A program made the position numbers and the translations under genes. Positions 1-7,193 of a stretch of 35,783 nucleotides of DNA are shown here, one piece after another. The notes under the pieces were generated by a model. It saw only the letters and a program-made list of their open reading frames with translations, ran no database searches and was not told where the DNA came from. This DNA is from Oscillospiraceae bacterium (GTDB taxonomy: Bacteria > Bacillota > Clostridia > Oscillospirales > UBA929): assembly GCA_031271525.1 (NCBI GenBank), contig JAISVO010000068.1:1-35783 (forward strand). Reading direction: 5' to 3'. Numbering within the stretch: position 1 is the first letter of the stretch; each line of letters begins with the position of its first letter.

Positions 1-1
1 G

Positions 2-691
2 CAGGTGCGAAAGACGAACGAGTGGGCGGCGTCGGTCTGCTCCGGACGGATCGCCTGTTTCGGCGGGATCTATCCCCACGCGGCGGACTATAAGGACGCG
101 ATTGACTTCGTCGCGGGCTTGGGGCTACGCGGGATCAAATTCCACGCGGAGTATCAGGATTTTATTCTGGACGAGCCGAAAATGCTCCGGGTTTACGATT
201 ACGCGCTGTCCAAGGGCTTGGTCCTGCTCCACCACGCGGGGTTCGACCCGGCGTTCCCGCCCCCTTTCCGCAGCAGCCCGGAGCGGTTTGTAAACGTACT
301 GGAGGCGATGGGCGGCGGCGTCATCGTGGCGGCGCACCTCGGCGGCCACGCCCAGTGGGACGGGGTGGAGGAACGCCTCGCCGGGCGGGATATTTATCTG
401 GATACCTCGATGGGGCTGGAGTACGTCCCGGAGGAGCAGTTTATGCGGATTGTGCGGAAGCACGGCGCGGACAAGATCCTGTTCGCGTCCGATTCGCCGT
501 GGAGCGGCGCGGATACCGAGATCGAACGGCTGAAAAAACTGCCGCTGACCGAACGGGAGAAGGCTGCGATCCTCGGGGGGAACGCTCAGAGGCTTTTGCC
601 GGGGCTTTTTCCCCGAAGCTCCCGGAAGAACCCCGTCAGCAGCGCGGACGATTCCTCGGCGAGTATGCCGCCCCGCACCGGCGGTTTGTGA
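2..691 (+). CDS. Amidohydrolase (Amidohydro_2-like TIM-barrel metal-dependent hydrolase), probably truncated at the 5' window edge
   Basis: ORF 5..691: GIKFHAEYQDF, LLHHAGFDP, VIVAAHLGGH and ILFASDSPW motifs typical of amidohydrolase-2 proteins. The N-terminus appears to start mid-domain, so the true start is probably outside the window. Confidence 0.75.
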   Translation, partial: QVRKTNEWAASVCSGRIACFGGIYPHAADYKDAIDFVAGLGLRGIKFHAEYQDFILDEPKMLRVYDYALSKGLVLLHHAGFDPAFPPPFRSSPERFVNVLEAMGGGVIVAAHLGGHAQWDGVEERLAGRDIYLDTSMGLEYVPEEQFMRIVRKHGADKILFASDSPWSGADTEIERLKKLPLTEREKAAILGGNAQRLLPGLFPRSSRKNPVSSADDSSASMPPRTGGL

Positions 692-1035
692 TTGAACGGG
701 TAGGCGAACAGATCGACCACGCTGCCGCAGGCCCCGGCCTTCGGGTCGTGCGCGCCGAAATACACCGCGCCGATCCGGGCGTTGATGATCGCTCCGGCGC
801 ACATCGGGCACGGCTCCAGCGTCACATACAGGGCGCAGTCGGGAAGCCGCCAGAACCCCACCGTCTCGCACGCCTGCGATATGGCGTGGAGTTCGGCGTG
901 CCCCAGCGCGTTCTGCGTCCTTTCCCGGGTGTTCCGCCCCCGTCCGACGATCTCGTCCCCCCGGGCGACGATACAGCCGACCGGCGCTTCCCCCTCCGAA
1001 GCGGCGAGCCGCGCAAGCTCCAGCGCGGCCCGCAT
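586..1035 (-). CDS. tadA: tRNA-specific adenosine deaminase TadA
   Basis: Within ORF 586..1437(-): MRAALELARLAASEGEAPVGCIVARGDEIVGRGRNTRE...HAELHAI...TLEPCPMCAGAIINARI, the canonical HAE/PCxxC deaminase motifs. Start chosen at the ATG at 1035. Confidence 0.95.
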   Translation of the reverse strand: MRAALELARLAASEGEAPVGCIVARGDEIVGRGRNTRERTQNALGHAELHAISQACETVGFWRLPDCALYVTLEPCPMCAGAIINARIGAVYFGAHDPKAGACGSVVDLFAYPFNHKPPVRGGILAEESSALLTGFFRELRGKSPGKSL

Positions 1036-1043
1036 GAATCCCG

Positions 1044-1997
1044 TTACCTCCAAATCTCGGCGCACACCTCCGGCGGGAAGTAGTAGCTGTCCTCGTTCGT
1101 GAACGTCACGTTCACCCACAGGACCTTCGCGTCCGCGACGCCCGGGTTGCGCCAGACCTCCGGGAAGATGTACTCCTTCTCCGCGCCGGGCAGGAGATAG
1201 TCGTTTGTCCGGATAAACCCTTGGTTTGTCGGGTTGCCTTCGAGATCGACCCGTACGGTGTCGTTTGCCGCCCCGCCGTCCGCGCCGAACGCCTCGAAGG
1301 CGATCTGGACCTGATTGACGGTGTCTTTTGTCTTGTTGACGAGCTTCACCCGCAGGCCGACGGTATCCGCCTCGCCCCGCAGCAGCGAATGGGAGAGGAT
1401 GTCGATCACCTCTTCCTTCGCGCTCGCGACAGCCCATTCGTTGAACTGCCCCTGCTCGGTGATTTCGGCGGGCTTCAGCAGCTCCTGCAGCATGTCGTCG
1501 TGGAGCGCCAGCCGCTCCTCCTCTTGGGGGAAGTCCTCCCGGTATTTGTGGATCATCGCCACGAGGGCGTTGATCTTGATCGTCCAGTCGGGGTCCTCAT
1601 ACCAGTTCCCGGCTTTGCTCGCGAGGTACTCCTCCTCCAGCTTCGGGCGGAGGAGGGTCAGCTCGGTGTAGTGCGTGTCTATGCCGTCCTCCGCGTTGTG
1701 CTTTGTGTTGTTCTGCAGGATCGGCACGATGACCGCCACGAGGACGACGACAAGCGCCACCGACAGCATCGACATCAGGGAGTTCCGCTTCTTCACCAAA
1801 CCGCCGCGCGGCTTCACGCTGTAGTCCCTCGGCGTGATATGGGTATCCAAGCGGATCCCGCAATACGGGCATGTGTTCCCGTGCCCGAAGGGCAGCTCCC
1901 GCCCGCACCGTCTGCATTGCATCCCCGTCACCCTCACTGTGGTATGTTTTCGCGGCGGCGGCTCCGTCCCGCACACCTTCCCCTTGCATGTCGCCAT
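1044..1997 (-). CDS. Zinc-ribbon membrane protein with C-terminal FxLYD-like extracytoplasmic domain
   Basis: Two CxxC pairs (CRRCG...CPYCG), one TM segment (MLSVALVVVLVAVIVPIL), then a soluble domain (VGLRVKLVNKTKDTVNQVQIAFEAFG). Confidence 0.7.
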   Translation of the reverse strand: MATCKGKVCGTEPPPRKHTTVRVTGMQCRRCGRELPFGHGNTCPYCGIRLDTHITPRDYSVKPRGGLVKKRNSLMSMLSVALVVVLVAVIVPILQNNTKHNAEDGIDTHYTELTLLRPKLEEEYLASKAGNWYEDPDWTIKINALVAMIHKYREDFPQEEERLALHDDMLQELLKPAEITEQGQFNEWAVASAKEEVIDILSHSLLRGEADTVGLRVKLVNKTKDTVNQVQIAFEAFGADGGAANDTVRVDLEGNPTNQGFIRTNDYLLPGAEKEYIFPEVWRNPGVADAKVLWVNVTFTNEDSYYFPPEVCAEIWR

Positions 1998-2068
1998 TGC
2001 TTCGTTGCCTCCGGCGGCTTAAGGAACCTTCCGTGAAAGTAGTCCCTTAAGAATATTATTAAATTTCT

Positions 2069-2845
2069 TTATGATATGTTGTAAAAATCCAGCCCGTTTT
2101 GGTAGGTCAGCCGCTCGACCAGCTCCGCGGTCTGCCCCCGCGCCTCCGCGAGGACCTCGATCACGCGGGAGATCATCCGGCTGTCGCAGCGTTTGCCGCG
2201 CGTCGGCTCGGGCGCGAGATAGGGCGCGTCCGTCTCGGTCAGCAGCAGCCCGTCCGGCACGGCGGCGGCGGCTTCCCGCAGGCCGCCGTTCTTCTTCTAC
2301 GTCACAGAGCCGGAAAACGACACGTAGAACCCAAGCCTCGCGGCTTCCCGGGCAAGCTCGGCGTCGCCGGAGAAGCAGTGGAGGACGGCGCGTACCCCAC
2401 GGTGGGCCGAGAGGATGTCGAAGCAGTCCCGGTGGGCGTCCCGGTCGTGGACGATGACCGGAAGGCCGTACCGCCTTGCCAGACTGATCTGGCTGTCGAA
2501 CGCCTCCCGCTGGGCCTCGCGGGCCGGCTGCGCGAACCCTTGCGCCGGGTAGTAGTCCAGCCCGCACTCCCCGACGGCGACGATCTTTTCCCGCGCGGCG
2601 TTTTGAAGGTAGTTCTCCAGCCTGTCCAAGTCGCCGGGGTTCACGCCGCAGTTCGGGTGGATCCCGGCGGCGGCGTAGATGAACGGGACCCCCGAGGCGA
2701 TCTCGAGGACGCGCCGCTGCCCGTCCATCGAGGTGCCCGGCATGACGATCCTGCCGACCCCGCTTTCCGGCATCCCGGAGAGAAGCTCGTCGCGGTCCGG
2801 GTCGAACCGCTCGTCGTCGTAATGGGCGTGGGCGTCGAAGATCAT
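2069..2845 (-). pseudogene. tatD: TatD-family deoxyribonuclease interrupted by one in-frame TAG (2297-2299)
   Basis: N-terminal part MIFDAHAHYDDERF...IHPNCGV...VGECGLDYY...LHCFSGDAELAREAARLGFYVSFSGSVT, then TAG, then KKNGGLREAAAAVPDGLLLTETDAPYLAPEPTRGKRCDSRMI...NGLDFYNIS in the same frame (2297-2069=228, divisible by 3). Both halves match TatD. Start ATG at 2845 overlaps the ricT stop (ATGA). Confidence 0.85.
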
Positions 2846-3699
2846 GTTTCCTCCGGCGGGTCTTCCCGCGACTCGGCGCGCGCCCGTCCGTGGCGGATCA
2901 CCTTGACGTCGGTGCGGTGCATCGTCTTTACCGGCGTGTCGGGCGACGCGTCCAGCCGGACCTTGATGTTGCCCCGCAGCAGCGACACCTCGGTGACGGT
3001 CCCCGGCCCTTGCGGCGTCTGCACGACGCTGTCCACCCGGGGGGTGACGCTGTGCAGGTGCTCGTACGCCGCCTGCTCGTATTTCAGGCAGCACATCAGC
3101 CGCCCGCAGGTGCCGGATATTTTGGTCGGGTTGAGGGAGAGGCTCTGCTCCTTCGCCATCTTGATCGAGACAGGCTGGAACTCGTCGAGGAAGGTCGAGC
3201 AGCAGAACTGCTTCCCGCAGACGCCAAGCCCGCCCAGCATTCTGGCTTCGTCCCGAACCCCGATCTGCCGCAGCTCGATCCGGGTGCGAAAGACGGACGC
3301 CAAGTCTTTGACCAGCTCGCGGAAGTCCACCCGCCCGTCCGAGGTGAAGTAGAAGGTGATCTTATTGCCGTCGAAGGTGTATTCGACGTCCACAACCTTC
3401 ATGTCCAGCCCGTGCTTCTCCACCCGTTCCCGGCAGACCGCGATGGCGTCCTCCGCCTTCCGCGCGATCGCCCGGAGGGTTTTTTCGTCGTTCTCCCCCA
3501 CGATCCGGAGGACCTTCCGAAGGGGGGGGACGATCCGCTCGTCCTCCGCCTCGAACAGCCCGGTCACGCAGGTGCCGTACTCGGTGCCCGTCTGCGTCTC
3601 GATGATCACCGGCGTCCCCTTCTCAAGGGGTAGCCCGTTCGGGTCGAAATAATACATCTTGCTCACTTTTTTGAAGCGTATGCCAACAACGGTCGTCAA
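2842..3699 (-). CDS. ricT: RicT/YaaT (PSP1 domain) protein
   Basis: Cys-rich PSP1 signature LGVCGKQFCCSTFL...GTCGRLMCCLKYE; sits in the darA-holB-ricT-tatD order typical of Firmicutes. Confidence 0.92.
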   Translation of the reverse strand: MTTVVGIRFKKVSKMYYFDPNGLPLEKGTPVIIETQTGTEYGTCVTGLFEAEDERIVPPLRKVLRIVGENDEKTLRAIARKAEDAIAVCRERVEKHGLDMKVVDVEYTFDGNKITFYFTSDGRVDFRELVKDLASVFRTRIELRQIGVRDEARMLGGLGVCGKQFCCSTFLDEFQPVSIKMAKEQSLSLNPTKISGTCGRLMCCLKYEQAAYEHLHSVTPRVDSVVQTPQGPGTVTEVSLLRGNIKVRLDASPDTPVKTMHRTDVKVIRHGRARAESREDPPEET

Positions 3700-3712
3700 A
3701 ACAAAAAACTCC

Positions 3713-4402
3713 TTACATAGCCGCCAGCACGCCGCAGATACTCCCCACCGACGCGTTTTGTTCCAGCGCCGGGAGTAAACCGCTCACCGCGCCGATCGCC
3801 CGGATATAGTCCGGCGAAGCGCCGCCGGCTTCACAGCGGTCCCGGAGGCAAACCAAGATAGAATGCAGCAGCTCCTTCATCGCGTCCCGGGAGGAGCGCT
3901 CCCAAGAGAGGGCGATGGCGGCCCGTTCCCAAGGGCCGGCGTCGATAAACGCGGATACGGACGGGTCGGGGTCTTTGTCCGCCGCCGGTTCGGTCAGCCG
4001 CCGCACAACGCAGCGGGAACGCACCGTCGGCAGGAGCAGCCCCGCGTTTTCAACGGTCAGCACGAAGCGCACCGGCTCGGGCGGCTCCTCCAGCAGACGG
4101 AGGAGGGCGTTTTGGGCGGAGCCGTTCATCTGGTGGGCGCGGGCGATGATATAGACCTTCGCGCCGCCGTCGAACGGACGGAGGAGGGAATCCTTCCGGA
4201 TCGCCCGGATCGCCTCCACCTTGATCACCGCCCCCGGTTCGCTCTCCAGCACCGACACGTCCACGTGCAGGCCGGCCAGAACCTTGCGCCGCTCGCCGAT
4301 CCACTCCGAGGCGAGCAGCAGCGCCTCCCGGCGCAGGGCGCTCTCGTCCCGCCCCTCAAGGATGACGGGGACGGCGCTAGAATTTGGCGAATTTCTCAAC
4401 AT
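3713..4402 (-). CDS. holB: DNA polymerase III delta' subunit (HolB-like, short)
   Basis: KVYIIARAHQMNGSAQNALLRLLEEPPEPVRFVLTVENAGLLLPTVRSRC is the clamp-loader core signature. Located between darA and ricT. Exact start uncertain. Confidence 0.85.
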   Translation of the reverse strand: MLRNSPNSSAVPVILEGRDESALRREALLLASEWIGERRKVLAGLHVDVSVLESEPGAVIKVEAIRAIRKDSLLRPFDGGAKVYIIARAHQMNGSAQNALLRLLEEPPEPVRFVLTVENAGLLLPTVRSRCVVRRLTEPAADKDPDPSVSAFIDAGPWERAAIALSWERSSRDAMKELLHSILVCLRDRCEAGGASPDYIRAIGAVSGLLPALEQNASVGSICGVLAAM

Positions 4403-4700
4403 TCATCACGAAGGCGGTCGCGCCGCCCACCGTCACCTCGACGGGGAGGGAGGAGTACATCCCAAGCCCCATCTCGGCGGCGCCCGGGATCACCTGCCGC
4501 CGGGAGTTGGAGAATTTCCCGATGATCTCCATCGCGCCCTCCAGCCGGTCGTCGTCCACGCCGATCAGGATGGTGACGTTGCCCACCTGCAGGAAACCGC
4601 CGGTGGTCGCGAGCTTTGTCACATGGTAGCCGCCTTGGGTCAGGTGCTGGATGACGCTGTGCGCGTCGTCGTGGTTGATGATCGCGAGTATGAGCTTCAT
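4377..4700 (-). CDS. darA: PII-like cyclic-di-AMP receptor (DarA/PstA, DUF970)
   Basis: MKLILAIINHDDAHSVIQHLTQGGYHVTKLATTGGFLQVGNVTILIGVDDDRLEGAMEIIGKFS. ATG at 4698-4700 preceded by AGGAGG; terminates with TAG. Confidence 0.92.
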   Translation of the reverse strand: MKLILAIINHDDAHSVIQHLTQGGYHVTKLATTGGFLQVGNVTILIGVDDDRLEGAMEIIGKFSNSRRQVIPGAAEMGLGMYSSLPVEVTVGGATAFVMNVEKFAKF

Positions 4701-4710
4701 AGTAGCCTCC

Positions 4711-5943
4711 TCAGAACGTCCGGTGTCCTCCGTTACGTACGACCCAGATGGGTTCCTCTCCAGTATAGCACATTTCGGCGGCAATATCGAGAGTTTTTTT
4801 GCCGAGCAGTTCCCCCGGCGCGGCAAAGGGTACGCCCGGCGGCGACGGGGCCGCCGCCCGCGCCGCGATCCGCCCGACGGCGTCCCGGAGCGGAACCCGC
4901 TCCCTCGGGGCGAAAAACGCCTCCCTCGGCGTCATCACGGCCTCGGGGAAGTCCCATTTGTCCGGTCCCCGCGCCCTCGCGCCCCGCGCCGGGACGGAGG
5001 AGAGCGCCTTCTCCAGCCGGGAGAAATCCCCGTCCGTGTTGTTCGGGGAGAGCATAAAGACCATCCGGTCCCGATCCGCGGTCTCGCAGACGACGGAAAA
5101 CTCCTCGGCGAACCGTCTGGCGTCGCCGGTCCCGTCGCCGGTGGTCACAACCGCCTTCGCGGGGTCGTCCACAAAGACGCGGCTGTCCCGCGCCAGCTTT
5201 TTCGTGAACGCCGCCACCCGCGCCCACGACAAGGCCCCGTTCGCGGCAAGCTCGGCCCGTGCGGCGTCCAGAGACGCGAGCAGGGCGAAGGAGGGGGACG
5301 CCGTGCCGAAGACCGCCGTCTGTTCCCGGAGGCCGTCGGGGTCCGCCGACCCGTCCGAGAGGAGGAGGGCGGTTTGCCCCAGCGCGTTCAGCGTCTTGTG
5401 CGCCGAGGTCACCCAGAGGTTCCCCGGCGGGGCGTAGGGCGTAAGGCAAAAGGGGAGGTGCGCCCCGTGCGCCGCGTCGCAGAGCACCGGACCCTCCGTC
5501 TTGGGGCGGGGGTAGAGCTTCCCGTAATAGTCCGGCGAGGTGTAGAGCACCGGGGCGGTCACGCCCTCCGGCGCGTCCCAGAACCACGCCGGGCGGAGGT
5601 CGAGCAGCGCCAGCGCGTTGGTTACGCTTCGGTGGCAGCCCCGCCACAGATGGACCGTGTCGCCGGGGCCGGTCACGGCGGCGAGCATCGCGAAGATCCC
5701 CTGCGTCGCGCCGCCGGTGAGGTAGAAGCAGTCCTCCGCGCCGAACAGGGCCGCCATCCCCCGCTCGGATTGCCGGATCGCGCCGTCCCGCTCGAAGTAC
5801 AGGTCGCCCGTTCCGTCCAGCTCGGTCAGGTCGATCCGGGCGGCGCCCGCGAACGGGGGGGGCAGAACCCCTTTGTGCCCCGGCATGTGGAACCTTGACA
5901 AGCCTTTCCCGGCGTAAGCCTCCCAGACCTCCCGCAGGGTCAC
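4711..5943 (-). CDS. Orn/Lys/Arg decarboxylase family PLP enzyme (YaaO-like)
   Basis: SRFHMPGHKG, DLTELDGTGDLY, LTGGATQGIFAMLAAV, DAAHGAHLPF and VTSAHKTLNALGQTALL (PLP lysine) are characteristic. Confidence 0.9.
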   Translation of the reverse strand: MTLREVWEAYAGKGLSRFHMPGHKGVLPPPFAGAARIDLTELDGTGDLYFERDGAIRQSERGMAALFGAEDCFYLTGGATQGIFAMLAAVTGPGDTVHLWRGCHRSVTNALALLDLRPAWFWDAPEGVTAPVLYTSPDYYGKLYPRPKTEGPVLCDAAHGAHLPFCLTPYAPPGNLWVTSAHKTLNALGQTALLLSDGSADPDGLREQTAVFGTASPSFALLASLDAARAELAANGALSWARVAAFTKKLARDSRVFVDDPAKAVVTTGDGTGDARRFAEEFSVVCETADRDRMVFMLSPNNTDGDFSRLEKALSSVPARGARARGPDKWDFPEAVMTPREAFFAPRERVPLRDAVGRIAARAAAPSPPGVPFAAPGELLGKKTLDIAAEMCYTGEEPIWVVRNGGHRTF

Positions 5944-7001
5944 TGCAAGACCCTCGGCACCGACGCCGCGAAGAGGGGGTTGACGTTGACCTGCGCCACG
6001 TTCCCCACCGACGCGTTCGATTTGGTGAGGTCGAGCACCATGTGGTTCTGCCCGACCAAGCCGATGACCTGCGCCGTCTCGCCGTTATCCAGCCGGACGG
6101 TCACCTTGCCGTAGCCGATCTTCCCGCGCCGTATCTCAAAGAGGCGGGAATAGGACGGTTTTTCCATCAGGAAGCCGTTCGCGTAGCCCACCGGCAGAAA
6201 CCCCACCCGCACCGAGCGCCGGAGGCGTAGTTTTCCGGCGACGGCGGACCCGGCGGGGATCCAGCGGACGTCGGTGATCGGGGCCAGCACCGCGCCGACC
6301 GGCGTCAGCCCGGTCTTGCCCGGGATCCGCCCGGTCATCGCCGCGCCGATCCGCACCATATCGTATTGGGGCAGTCCGTCAAAGTGGAAGAGCGCCGTCG
6401 AGCCGAGGGCGTGGACGGTGCCCGTTTCAATCGACTTCCCGCGCAGGGCGGCGAGGACCGCGTCGAACCCGTCGAGGCAGAGCCGCGCCTTTTTCAGCGA
6501 GATGCCGCTTGGCAGGTGGGTGTACACCCCCGATACGGCGATGTTCTGCATGTAGGAAAAGATGTTCTGCATCTTGTCCAGCTCGCGGGGCAGGAAGCCG
6601 TACCGCCCCAGCCCGCAGTCAATTTTCAGGTGCGCCTCGGCGACCGTGCTCCGCTTTTCGGCGATGCCGCTCAGCGCCAGCGCCGACTCCTGCGAACCGA
6701 TCGTCGCGATGACGCCGTGGTCCAAAAGCTGGTCGATCTCGGCCGGCACGGCGGTGGGGCGCATCAGAAGAAGCTCTTCGTGGGTAAACCCCTCGCCCCG
6801 GAGCAAAGCCGCGTCGGCGGGGTCGCCCACCCCGAAGCGGCGGACCCCCATCTCCCGCCAGAACCGCGCCATCGGGAGGAGCCCCAGCCCGTAGGCGTTG
6901 TTCTTCAGCACCGCCATCACCTGCGCGCCCGACAGCTTCTGGCGCACGGCGCTGTAATTCCGCTCCAGCAGACCTTTGTCGATGAACAGCTCTTTCATCA
7001 C
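5940..7001 (-). CDS. alr: Alanine racemase-family PLP enzyme
   Basis: VMAVLKNNAYGLGL (PLP lysine), HLKIDCGLGRYGF, YDMVRIGAAMTG, VGFLPVGYANGF. Confidence 0.87.
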   Translation of the reverse strand: MMKELFIDKGLLERNYSAVRQKLSGAQVMAVLKNNAYGLGLLPMARFWREMGVRRFGVGDPADAALLRGEGFTHEELLLMRPTAVPAEIDQLLDHGVIATIGSQESALALSGIAEKRSTVAEAHLKIDCGLGRYGFLPRELDKMQNIFSYMQNIAVSGVYTHLPSGISLKKARLCLDGFDAVLAALRGKSIETGTVHALGSTALFHFDGLPQYDMVRIGAAMTGRIPGKTGLTPVGAVLAPITDVRWIPAGSAVAGKLRLRRSVRVGFLPVGYANGFLMEKPSYSRLFEIRRGKIGYGKVTVRLDNGETAQVIGLVGQNHMVLDLTKSNASVGNVAQVNVNPLFAASVPRVLQ

Positions 7002-7034
7002 GGTTCCACCCTTTCGGCGGCTGACTTCCCGTCC

Positions 7035-7063
7035 ATTATACCGTACAAGCGGGCTCTTGGCAA
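7035..7063 (-). promoter_or_regulatory. Sigma70-type promoter for alr
   Basis: Minus strand TTGCCA-N17-TATAAT (-35 at 7058-7063, -10 at 7035-7040). Confidence 0.75.
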
Positions 7064-7193
7064 GACTCTATACGCCCGGGACTCCGCCGCGCCGCACAGG
7101 CGTCCGCGCGCCGCGATTTTTATCGGCCGGCGTGCTCACTTTCCTCTTGCCATTTTTTCTATGCTGCGGTAACATATACATCATAAGGGGGGA

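Noticed and set aside
2069-2260. Independent small gene (63 aa) downstream of tatD
   Set aside because: Same frame as, and homologous to, the TatD C-terminus; no RBS at its internal start, so it is the 3' part of the interrupted tatD.
4651-5898. 415-aa plus-strand ORF opposite the decarboxylase gene
   Set aside because: GC-rich antisense shadow ORF without recognisable domains; the minus strand carries clear PLP decarboxylase motifs.
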